DNA from: Planctomycetota bacterium
Lineage (GTDB): Bacteria; Planctomycetota; Phycisphaerae; Sedimentisphaerales; Anaerohalosphaeraceae
Direction of reading: 5' to 3'
DNA length: 10,035 bases
Assembly: GCA_019456245.1 (NCBI GenBank)
Contig: VRUF01000010.1
Coordinates: 385 to 10,419, forward strand
Shown: piece by piece, positions 1 to 6,124 of the stretch
Numbering within the stretch: the stretch's first letter is position 1
Layout of the letters: every line of letters begins with the position of its first letter
The notes under the pieces: generated by a model
Databases searched by the model: none
Seen by the model: the letters and a program-made list of their open reading frames with translations, nothing else
Told to the model about the DNA's origin: nothing
Program-made: the position numbers and the translations under genes

Positions 1-6
1 ACAAAT

Positions 7-342
7 TCATTGCAGTTTGTCATACATTGCCACCTCGATCATATTCAGATTGACGAGGGCCGAATTGTGCATGATGTCGGCGTCGTTGTCGCCGGTAAAG
101 ACAAACCCGGCCCCGCCCATATCGGCCGCCAGCTGGTATACTTCATCAAAGGGCTGGTCAGTTACCTTCCGGCAAACCACAGGGTCGCGAAGATCGCCAA
201 TCACGAAATCGTCAGCCTCTGTTTCGGCGAATTCATGGTGCTTGAGATCAACGCCTCGCACCCAAAAACCTTCCCGTTTTAATCGCTTCGTCAGATGGCC
301 ACCGATAAAGCCGCCCGCGCCGCAGACAAGGGCTGATTTCAT
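7..342 (-). CDS. GDP-mannose 3,5-epimerase-like NAD-dependent epimerase, N-terminal part, apparently frameshifted
   Basis: This is the start of an extended short-chain dehydrogenase/reductase that would epimerise a nucleotide sugar in the cytoplasm. The N-terminal Rossmann motif GAGGFIGGHL (residues 8-17) binds NAD. The segment YQLAADMGGAGF (about 69-80) and the following NLNMIEVA are typical of the GDP-mannose 3,5-epimerase group. Family members run to roughly 320-350 residues, but here a TGA at 9-7 stops the frame after 111. Dropping one A of the minus strand at 27/28 restores a family-like continuation (NMIEVACMTNCNEF), so the stop looks like the result of a one-base insertion; the true gene probably continues past the window edge. 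The start ATG at 342 directly abuts the TGA of the upstream glycosyltransferase, and a GGGAGA ribosome-binding site lies in that gene's last codons, which suggests translational coupling. The class is fairly secure, the exact substrate is not. Confidence 0.75.
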   Translation of the reverse strand: MKSALVCGAGGFIGGHLTKRLKREGFWVRGVDLKHHEFAETEADDFVIGDLRDPVVCRKVTDQPFDEVYQLAADMGGAGFVFTGDNDADIMHNSALVNLNMIEVAMYDKLQ

Positions 343-1542
343 TCAATTTCTCCCAGTTATCTTTGTTATAATATTATTAAAGTTTAATACTATTTTCTCA
401 ATATCGAAAGTTTCTTCAGCATACTGACGACCATTACTGCCGAGCTCCCACCTGAGGGAGGGATCGTTCATCAGTCTATCCATGGCCTGGATAAATCCTT
501 CCCTGTCGTCTGGCGCGGTCACAAGGCCAGCTCTGACCTCTTGGACCGTGCGGGCAGCCAAGTTCTCCGGCGGCACCGAGAGAACAACGGGACGCCCGGA
601 ACATAAGTAGCTCAGCACCTTGGAGGGAACCGAAAAGACGCCTGCATCCTGCTCCAGGATGGCAAAGAGAATGTCCGCCGCGGCTAGAATAGCCGGCATG
701 CACTCGAAAGACTGAAATTCAATCAGCAACAGATTATCCAATGTTTTAGCCGCTTTTTGGCGTTGCAGATAATCGGCTCCCAAGCCTTCGGAAATAACCA
801 CGATCTTAACCTCGGGATTGCCCCTGAAATGATCCGCCAGGGCAACGATCAGATCGGGGTTATGCTTCATGCCGAGGGTACCGGAATACAGCAGCACTGT
901 TTTACCATCCAGCCCATGATCCTTGGACCACTGGTTCTGGCGTTCCAGCATCGGAAGTTCAGATAAAGGCGCCCAGTTGGGGATTACGTATATTTTCTCT
1001 TCGGGGATGCCGATATTCAGCAGGTAGGGTTTGAAATCTCCGGTGATTGCAACAATTGCATCGCTGCCTTGGAGCAATGAATCTTCTATCCTTGTGAAAT
1101 ACCAACCGATAAATTTTCCCGGAAGCCCATACTTTCTCCCGAGAAGCCTGGACATTGCAACGCCATAGATATCCTGCAGCCAGAAAACGATCCTAATCCC
1201 CTCCTTCCGGCAAAATTTAGAAATAACCCTTTGGGCAACGATAGGGGTGTTGCTGGAGATAAGGACATCGGGCCTGAAGGCTTCTATCTCCCGTATCAGC
1301 AACGATCCGTACTCGGCTTCCTGCTTGAAGCGTCTCAAGGAATATTTGGCAAACGGCCTGGATAGAGACAATCCCAGGCTATTAAAATTAACAGGGTCCT
1401 GAGGCCCTTTTAGCAGATTGCCTTTCGGGGTCTGAAAAGAGGCCGAGTAGGTATGCAGAACATGATAGCCATCCCTGGCCAGCTGCCGGCTGAGCTGTAC
1501 CGGGAAGTGGTGCCCAGAATGGTCGTTGACTAAAATTCTCAT
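343..1542 (-). CDS. Family 4 glycosyltransferase, WbuB/WcaI-like
   Basis: A full-length (399 residue) GT-B fold glycosyltransferase that would transfer a sugar from an NDP-sugar donor to a lipid-linked repeat unit at the cytoplasmic membrane face. The N-terminal acceptor domain starts MRILVNDHSGHHF and carries FWLQDIYGVA (about 120-129). The linker VIPNW (about 186-190) is the usual transition into the donor domain. The donor domain shows LLYSGTLGMKHNPD (about 217-230) and a C-terminal VPSKVLSYLCSGRPVV (about 305-320), which corresponds to the nucleotide-sugar site of GT4 enzymes. The overall pattern matches the WbuB/WcaI group of O-antigen and colanic acid transferases, but donor and acceptor cannot be read from sequence. 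It follows the epimerase after a 28-base gap with no strong ribosome-binding site and abuts the next epimerase. It is a divergent paralog of the broken GT4 at 2425-2976. Confidence 0.88.
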   Translation of the reverse strand: MRILVNDHSGHHFPVQLSRQLARDGYHVLHTYSASFQTPKGNLLKGPQDPVNFNSLGLSLSRPFAKYSLRRFKQEAEYGSLLIREIEAFRPDVLISSNTPIVAQRVISKFCRKEGIRIVFWLQDIYGVAMSRLLGRKYGLPGKFIGWYFTRIEDSLLQGSDAIVAITGDFKPYLLNIGIPEEKIYVIPNWAPLSELPMLERQNQWSKDHGLDGKTVLLYSGTLGMKHNPDLIVALADHFRGNPEVKIVVISEGLGADYLQRQKAAKTLDNLLLIEFQSFECMPAILAAADILFAILEQDAGVFSVPSKVLSYLCSGRPVVLSVPPENLAARTVQEVRAGLVTAPDDREGFIQAMDRLMNDPSLRWELGSNGRQYAEETFDIEKIVLNFNNIITKITGRN

Positions 1543-1570
1543 CGCTGCGTCAAGCCGGTAGCACTCGTGA

Positions 1571-2428
1571 TCAGGAAAACTCGTGCATCCATTTTACCGT
1601 GGCCCGAACACCAGTAGCCAGATCGTGGGGCAAGGCGCCTACCACTTTTTCCAGCAACGGAGTCTCATAGACCATTTCGGTGATGATATTGTTCAGCCTG
1701 AAATTCGTCAGGGGTACGCGGTACCAGCCAAACCTGTAAAACAGATCACCGACAGAGGCGGCCATTCTCAACGGCGCCATCGGCAGGGTACGGATAGTTT
1801 TTCCCATTTCCCTGGCAATCAACTGGCTCCACTCTTTTAACTGCAGGGGCGGATAATCGGCCAGGTAAGTGGTTTTCCCGTTGACCAGCTCGGAATTGGC
1901 CAGCAGCAGTTTGTGCAGCTGATAGACCGTGTTGCCCACAAAACCGAACGATTTGCGCGGGTTGTGGTTCAGGATGTGTGCATAATACCCCTTCTGGATC
2001 ATATCAAAGAATATGCGGTAGGGCACATCGAACCAGGGTCCCCAGATAGAGGTAGGACGGACGATAAGCCATTCCGAGTTCAAACCGGACTCCCGGACAA
2101 TGCGTTCTCCCAGCACCTTGCTCTCTCCGTACAGATTAGGGGGACAGGTATCATACTCATCTCTGGGCTGGTAACCGATTCGGTAAACCATCCGGCTGGA
2201 GGCAAAGATCGTGCGCCTGACGGAGGGGCACCCGGCGATGACTTCAACGGTATTTCGCACGCCGGCAACGTTGGCCTCATAGCCGTCCAGGCTCCGGGTT
2301 TCCTTCAGGTCAGTTCGGGCGGCCAAGTGGAGCACATAACCCGGCTTAAATTCTTCGAAGGTGATCCGAAGACGGTCCCTGTCCAGGATGTCGAGTTCCT
2401 TCCAGTAACGCTCATGATCCGGGTTCAT
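1571..2428 (-). CDS. NAD-dependent epimerase/dehydratase lacking its N-terminal nucleotide-binding motif
   Basis: A sugar-nucleotide epimerase/dehydratase-type extended SDR protein of 285 residues. HLAARTD (34-40), a catalytic serine in FASSRMVY (75-82) and the YxxxK pair in LYGESK (Y100, K104) are all present. The family normally begins with a TGxxGFIG glycine-rich loop and runs to about 310-340 residues. Here the first residues MNPDHERYWKELDIL correspond to a point well inside the family, and the loop is missing. The same frame upstream of the ATG still reads LDRLDIKPP, a family-like stretch, before meeting a TAG at 2464-2462, so coding homology extends past the annotated start. The ATG overlaps the TGA of the upstream GT4 fragment in an ATGA. 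I infer that a deletion removed the 5' end of this gene together with the 3' half of the GT4. Without the glycine loop, NAD binding is unlikely, so the protein may be inactive. Confidence 0.85.
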   Translation of the reverse strand: MNPDHERYWKELDILDRDRLRITFEEFKPGYVLHLAARTDLKETRSLDGYEANVAGVRNTVEVIAGCPSVRRTIFASSRMVYRIGYQPRDEYDTCPPNLYGESKVLGERIVRESGLNSEWLIVRPTSIWGPWFDVPYRIFFDMIQKGYYAHILNHNPRKSFGFVGNTVYQLHKLLLANSELVNGKTTYLADYPPLQLKEWSQLIAREMGKTIRTLPMAPLRMAASVGDLFYRFGWYRVPLTNFRLNNIITEMVYETPLLEKVVGALPHDLATGVRATVKWMHEFS

Positions 2429-2976
2429 GGGCGGCTTGATATCCAGCCTGTCAAGATGGGCCTAAAGTCTTCGGTGATGGCCACAATATAGTTGCTTTGA
2501 TGGAGGAGCTTTCGTTCCAGTCGCTTATAATAGGTGCCAATGAGTGCTCCTAGACCCAAGAAGCGCTTTCTCAGGATGCGCGAAATAGCTACGCTGATGA
2601 TATCCTGGAGCCAGAAGATAAACCGGATTTGGCTGTTTTTGCAGGCCTGGAGGAGGGCTTTCTGGGCATCCAGAGGTGTGTTCGCTGAGATGACCGCATC
2701 AGGTCCAAAGGCGAGGACCTTCTCCGCCAGCAACCTCCCATATTCGATTTCCTGGCGCTGCCGCTTGAAGAGGTTATATTTATGGAACTCGCCGCCTAGA
2801 CTGATCCCCTGGACATTGAAGCTATCAGGGTCCAAGTCCTGCTTGATGAGGGTCCCCTTCGGTGTCTGGAAGGAACTGGAGTAGATGTGGAGTACTTGAT
2901 ATCCACGCTTCGCCAGCTGGCGGCTTAGTTGGACTCCGAAAGGGTGCCCGCAGTAGTCATGGACGAGGATTCTCAC
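2425..2976 (-). CDS. Truncated family 4 glycosyltransferase, N-terminal half only
   Basis: A 183-residue ORF that is the acceptor-side half of a WbuB/WcaI-like GT4 and a paralog of the complete enzyme downstream. Both begin MRILV and share QLSRQLA, SFQTPKG, the FWLQDI segment and VAITxDFxP. After DFRPIL the similarity stops and eight unrelated residues lead to TGA. The whole donor-sugar domain (about 215 residues in the intact paralog) is absent, so no transferase activity is expected. The start is a GTG at 2976 with GGAG about nine bases upstream. The final codons overlap, in another frame, the beginning of epimerase homology. This places a fusion junction near 2445-2458. It is probably a pseudogene left by deletion; expression as a folded half-domain cannot be excluded. 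Confidence 0.82.
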   Translation of the reverse strand: MRILVHDYCGHPFGVQLSRQLAKRGYQVLHIYSSSFQTPKGTLIKQDLDPDSFNVQGISLGGEFHKYNLFKRQRQEIEYGRLLAEKVLAFGPDAVISANTPLDAQKALLQACKNSQIRFIFWLQDIISVAISRILRKRFLGLGALIGTYYKRLERKLLHQSNYIVAITEDFRPILTGWISSRP

Positions 2977-3023
2977 AAGATCATTCTCCGGGATTCAACA
3001 ATAAGCCGGGCCAGCCAAACAGG

Positions 3024-3677
3024 TTAAAAGAGCGATTCATAGTCAGTTTTTGGAAAGATCTTTAATCTACCATCAAAAGTAGCATCCATGATTCTTCGTC
3101 CTTCACTCTTAAATACCTCCTTCGCCATGGAATAGGCCCACTCGTTCTGCTTGTAATCCGGCAGCTGCCAGACAACGCCTTTGTCGAAGTAGTCAGGGGA
3201 GAAATGATTAACGTCATTTTCTGTTGCCGTGATAGGCTGGTTTGAAATACCGCTTTCCTTGAACCTGTGGTCCACACCGATAAGAATCACTTCTTTGAAG
3301 CCCATATAATAGGCGATCTGCATACACGTGTAAGTGACCGAAGCACCACTCCAGAATCCTCTAGTCAGATCTCTGCTGAAATGGGGATTGTATAACATCC
3401 GGATAAAGGTGCAATCCTGCGACTTGCGGAAGTATTTACGGAAACTCCAATTCAGAAACTTGGGCATGGCCAGGGAGCTGATCTCCTGATGAAACTGTCG
3501 GAGAACGTATTCATTCACGCAGGCGTAGTACGTGGGGCGAAAGTCGATCTTCGGAAAAAGCAGATAGATCCGGTTCAGACCGAAGGTTATTTCATTCTTC
3601 AACGGCGAGAGGTCCATCTTATTCAGACTCGGCCCGTTGCCGATGATCACGCACCGTTCGCCCTTGTGCTTGTCCAT
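3024..3677 (-). CDS. DUF115/MptE-like protein, putative polysaccharide-associated transferase
   Basis: A 217-residue protein of the DUF115 (6-hydroxymethylpterin diphosphokinase MptE-like) superfamily. CVIIGNGPSLNKMDL (about 9-23) is its signature N-terminal loop, followed by FGLNRIYLLF (32-41), GASVTYTCMQIAYYMGF (111-127) and a GVDHRF motif (134-139). Members in glycan clusters are often thought to act as glycosyltransferases or in glycan modification, but no reaction is established here. The first ATG in frame is at 3677, only eight codons before the signature. The frame is open upstream for 65 further codons (to 3872) and those codons look like real family N-terminus (for example RRIEDIPHHIAWHR), yet contain no ATG, GTG or TTG. 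The native start therefore seems to have been lost, or initiation uses a non-standard codon. A second family member enters the window at 9703-10035. Confidence 0.8.
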   Translation of the reverse strand: MDKHKGERCVIIGNGPSLNKMDLSPLKNEITFGLNRIYLLFPKIDFRPTYYACVNEYVLRQFHQEISSLAMPKFLNWSFRKYFRKSQDCTFIRMLYNPHFSRDLTRGFWSGASVTYTCMQIAYYMGFKEVILIGVDHRFKESGISNQPITATENDVNHFSPDYFDKGVVWQLPDYKQNEWAYSMAKEVFKSEGRRIMDATFDGRLKIFPKTDYESLF

Positions 3678-3872
3678 CAGTGCGAAGAGCCTCTCCCGAT
3701 TTCGCCTGGTGATACTGGTATTTCGATGCCAGGCGATATGATGCGGAATATCCTCGATTCTGCGCTTCAGGCCAAGGTAAACGCGCTCGAAGTTCAGGTC
3801 ATTTAAATCTATATGCTTCGCTTTTTCTAAGAGACTGATTTTATAATACCTAATTAGTTGAATTAAAGTAAA
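3678..3872 (-). other. Open, apparently coding upstream extension of the DUF115 gene with no standard start codon
   Basis: This stretch between the TAA at 3875-3873 and the ATG at 3677 is one uninterrupted frame with the DUF115 gene. It encodes recognisable protein-like sequence (ISLLEKAKHIDLNDLNFER, then RRIEDIPHHIAWHR), but ATG, GTG and TTG are all absent. I read it as the remaining N-terminal part of the gene whose original initiation region was replaced, rather than as a leader. ATT, ATC or CTG initiation is possible in principle. Confidence 0.55.
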
Positions 3873-4358
3873 TTAGTAATCTGGGAAGCTGTTGAAATAA
3901 TAATAGTGTCCTTTCTCCAGCCAGCGTGTGGCGCCCTTTTGAACGCTTTCCATCCTACCCAGGTAATCGGTGAGAATCCCGCTATCTGCGAAAGCCACCT
4001 TAGCACCTCCATCGGTCGCGGCTAATATCCGCAAGGTGTCCTGAGTCAAGTTCACGAATAAATATTCACCAACACTGCTAACCGCGTCCTTAATATACGC
4101 ATGATATCTATCGCCGTCAAGTTTCCCGGTTATAACGGCGTAGGCCACAAAGACCTGGGTCGGGTCTGGAGGGTCGAAGAAATTATCGAAGGGATGATAC
4201 CAGAGCTCATTGTAATTGGCGTTATAGGTGAACACCTTCGAAACGCCGCGGGCGAACAGCTCAAAGTGCTCCAGGCACACCTGACGAGCGATGGCACCTG
4301 CCGTTTTGGAGCGTAGCGGAAAAGCGGTCAGGTGTATCGCATTGTTAGGCTTTCGCAT
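3873..4358 (-). CDS. C-terminal fragment resembling a glycoside hydrolase, fused to repeat-derived N-terminus
   Basis: A 161-residue ORF with two parts. Residues 1 to about 25 (MRKPNNAIHLTAFPL and on) are translation of the attC-like hairpin and overlap the end of the FkbM gene, so they are unlikely to be native protein. From about residue 25 onward, QVCLEHFELFARGVSKVFTY, ELWYHPFDNFFDPP (51-64) and a beta-rich tail (EYLFVNLTQDTLRILAA, 98-114) resemble the end of a TIM-barrel glycoside hydrolase plus a small C-terminal beta-sandwich. The catalytic part would be missing. The family match is from general pattern only and is not certain. It ends at TAA 3875-3873, immediately followed in frame by the DUF115 extension. 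The ATG at 4358 is probably not a meaningful start. Best regarded as a gene remnant next to the attC-like site. Confidence 0.5.
   Translation of the reverse strand: MRKPNNAIHLTAFPLRSKTAGAIARQVCLEHFELFARGVSKVFTYNANYNELWYHPFDNFFDPPDPTQVFVAYAVITGKLDGDRYHAYIKDAVSSVGEYLFVNLTQDTLRILAATDGGAKVAFADSGILTDYLGRMESVQKGATRWLEKGHYYYFNSFPDY
4279..4350 (-). repeat. attC-like integron recombination site at the 3' end of the FkbM gene
   Basis: A 72-base imperfect palindrome. On the minus strand it opens with GCCTAAC (4350-4344), a perfect RYYYAAC core, and closes with GTCAGGT (4285-4279), one base off the GTTRRRY core. Between them GCGAT/ATCGC (4288-4292 with 4336-4340), CACCTG/CAGGTG (4295-4300 with 4329-4334), CCG/CGG and TTTT/AAAA pair, leaving T4328 and G4324 bulged on the plus strand. 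Two protruding bases, a G and a T, on the strand opposite the cassette gene are known attC features. The TAA stop of the methyltransferase lies inside the first core site, as is common in cassettes. No integrase or second clear attC is visible, so a degenerate or generic palindromic repeat remains the alternative. Confidence 0.5.
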
Positions 4359-5115
4359 TTATATTGTAAACGCTTCGAATCAGAGAATCCAGACGGTGAT
4401 CCCTGCCCTCATTTAAAAACAAGCAATCATGCTGTGATTCAAAAGAACCATGTGGGGGAAATTTCTTAATTAGCTTGAACCCATAATCCTTCAGAAAAGA
4501 CTCGACCTCATCAAACATTGCAATCCCCTCTAAGAGGGGTATCATAAAAAGCTCCAAATGAAGCCCAATACAACTGTTAGAGAGTAATGTAGTAGCTCCC
4601 TTAAGTATGTTATATTCTGCGCCCTGAGCATCAATTTTTAGGAAATGAAAAGGCGTGTCTGGAAATTCTTCTCTCAAGATATCATCTAAACGACGACATT
4701 TTAATTCTCGTGTGTCGGCTAGCTCTGAACGCTTAAACCAAGTTTCAGCTAAGTGAGCGGGCCCGCGTTTCCTTAGCGTGTCCCAATTGTCTTGAACATA
4801 TTTAGAGTCTTGCTTAAACATGGATGAACCGGTCGCATTAAATTCCTTGTAGATATAGAAGGGGCGCGTTTCCTCCACTTCCCAAAGTGCTGTATTATAT
4901 GTCATGAAATTTGATCCCCGTTTTGGAGATTCAAATGGGTCAAAGTTTAGAAGAAATTTTATCTTATTTGCGGCTAAGTTCCATGGGGCTGGCAGGCCGC
5001 CGATAGAACCGACATCAATGAAATTAAGTACTCCTCGATTACGATAGTTGAGTTGATATTTTCTTTGCACGTTACTAGCAATTAATTTTATGGCCTTTTT
5101 GAGATGGCGAATCAT
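4345..5115 (-). CDS. FkbM family SAM-dependent methyltransferase
   Basis: A 256-residue class I methyltransferase of the FkbM family, expected to O-methylate a sugar or other small polar substrate using S-adenosylmethionine. NFIDVGSIGG (31-40) is motif I for SAM binding, FDPFES (58-63) is the following acidic strand, and FLKIDAQGAEYNILKGA (158-174) is the characteristic FkbM block. Length is normal for the family and the gene looks intact. The ATG at 5115 is preceded by a GGGAAAGAAG purine-rich site. A 178-base gap upstream could hold its own promoter. Base composition is visibly AT-richer than the glycosyltransferase/epimerase genes at 343-2976. The stop codon sits within the attC-like element. 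Context suggests methylation of the surface glycan; the substrate is unknown. Confidence 0.85.
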   Translation of the reverse strand: MIRHLKKAIKLIASNVQRKYQLNYRNRGVLNFIDVGSIGGLPAPWNLAANKIKFLLNFDPFESPKRGSNFMTYNTALWEVEETRPFYIYKEFNATGSSMFKQDSKYVQDNWDTLRKRGPAHLAETWFKRSELADTRELKCRRLDDILREEFPDTPFHFLKIDAQGAEYNILKGATTLLSNSCIGLHLELFMIPLLEGIAMFDEVESFLKDYGFKLIKKFPPHGSFESQHDCLFLNEGRDHRLDSLIRSVYNINAKA

Positions 5116-5150
5116 ATGGCTTCTTTCCCGTTTTTTAAAGCCAAATTACA

Positions 5151-5179
5151 ATTGTACATTATTTGTTTGATGCATCCAA
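5151..5179 (-). promoter_or_regulatory. Possible weak promoter for the FkbM methyltransferase
   Basis: On the minus strand TTGGAT (5179-5174) and TACAAT (5156-5151) are separated by 17 bases, the preferred sigma70 spacing, about 35 bases before the start codon. The -10 matches five of six consensus bases, the -35 only three. In AT-rich DNA such matches occur by chance, so this is tentative. The rest of the 5116-5293 gap shows only a short open stretch after 5293 without a start codon, of unclear meaning. Confidence 0.2.
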
Positions 5180-5293
5180 ATGTATATCGTAGAACAATTT
5201 AAGAGTATTTTTGCTGAAAGAACAGGAAAATATTTGGTCATTCCAACTCAATTCAATATCCACCACACAGGATGGAGGAAAGTTAATCTACAT

Positions 5294-5799
5294 TTAATCA
5301 CTGTCTAGAATGTTAAGCAAAACCTTCGAATCATCGAATCGATCCTCGCAGGTTATTTCGCTAAATGGACCTAAGCATTTCTGGTTGAACTCATCAATAC
5401 CATCAACCGGTACCAATCCTTCATATTCTTGATTGCTTTTATGAAGAAAACTACCACGCCGTACAATCACATGCTTTTTTAGCTGGACGGCTATTCTAAA
5501 AATGCCAGAAGGACGGTTAGTATCCTGCGTATAAAAACTGTACACGAAGTCTGCGAGCGAATATAGATAGAACATTTCAGGATTTTCGATATATCGATTA
5601 ATAAGTATGCAATCTGGATGCCGCTCAAGTAGTTCCAGATCGTAGGGCATAATTCTGCTTGCAATCACCAGCTGAAATTGAAGAGTATGATTCCCTGCCA
5701 GAAACTCTAGCAGCTCAATCCGCGACTTTTTTTATTCAGAGCCCCCAGAAAGAGTACAACAGGTTTTTGGGGTTGCCAATCCTGGAGTTCCGGTGGTGT
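5294..5799 (-). pseudogene. Decayed C-terminal half of a family 4 glycosyltransferase
   Basis: Two adjacent frames together give the donor domain of a GT4 enzyme. The first, from 5799, reads TPPELQDWQPQKP then VVLFLGALNKK, the classic strand entering the donor domain. After a run of seven A (plus-strand T, 5727-5733) the sense passes to the next frame as SRIELLEFLAG, QLVIASRIMPYDLELLE, MFYLYSLADFVYSFY and NRPSGIFRIAVQLKK, ending at TAA 5296-5294. The open piece 5294-5668 (124 residues, GTG start) is only the tail. The acceptor domain is absent: upstream of 5800 the sequence is an unrelated ORF ended by TAG. The gene is thus truncated at 5' and frameshifted at a homopolymer. The frameshift alone could be a sequencing error, but the missing N-terminus could not. 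A non-functional remnant is most likely. Confidence 0.68.
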
Positions 5800-6096
5800 C
5801 TATTGCTCGGCTTTCAGGAGGATCTGATAATCCGAGTTAACAATTTGGTGAGGGATGGAGGCAACCACGATCTGGTGGTCAGGTTTGCCGGTAACCCTAA
5901 AGGAGCTGCTATCATCATCGCTGGTAAGAAGGGGGGACAATTCCGCATTACGATAGGCTGCTACTCCCCTGAGAAGGATAGACCAATTTTCAAAACGAAG
6001 GTTGGATTCGCCGACACTGGGAAGAAGAACAGGTTCGGGTTGGGAGAAAGCATGGGAAAGGAAGAGAATCATTATCATCGGTAGACGGCTCGACAT
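5800..6096 (-). CDS. Short predicted secreted protein, possibly truncated
   Basis: A 98-residue ORF just downstream of the ligase/polymerase gene. From the ATG at 6096 it begins with a signal-peptide-like segment: a basic start (MSSRLP), the hydrophobic core MIMILFLSHAF, and a polar SQPEP region where cleavage could occur. The mature part contains SSSFRVTGKPDHQIVV, which resembles the F-x-V-T-G-x-P pattern of small beta-sandwich domains such as DUF4402; that match is weak and by eye. The frame is open back to a TTG at 6123, one base after the upstream stop. It ends at a TAG (5802-5800), after which the same frame continues directly into glycosyltransferase-like sequence, so the ORF is probably cut short by a gene junction. 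No function can be assigned. Confidence 0.4.
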   Translation of the reverse strand: MSSRLPMIMILFLSHAFSQPEPVLLPSVGESNLRFENWSILLRGVAAYRNAELSPLLTSDDDSSSFRVTGKPDHQIVVASIPHQIVNSDYQILLKAEQ

Positions 6097-6124
6097 GGCT
6101 CCGGGGATGATAGTCGGCGGCAAT

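Noticed and set aside
1913..2491. Plus-strand 192-codon ORF opposite the epimerase
   Set aside because: It lies antisense to a gene with clear catalytic motifs; its composition is that of a reverse-strand shadow and no domain is recognisable.
5240..5293. Short open stretch upstream of the FkbM gene (minus strand) reading VVDIELSWNDQIF and onward
   Set aside because: It is only about 40 codons, lacks an ATG and a ribosome-binding site, and matches nothing I recognise. A remnant is possible but not supportable.
5659..6084. Plus-strand 141-codon ORF
   Set aside because: The opposite strand carries GT4 motifs and a signal-peptide-like ORF. The plus-strand product shows no recognisable motif, although in this decayed region neither strand is strongly supported.
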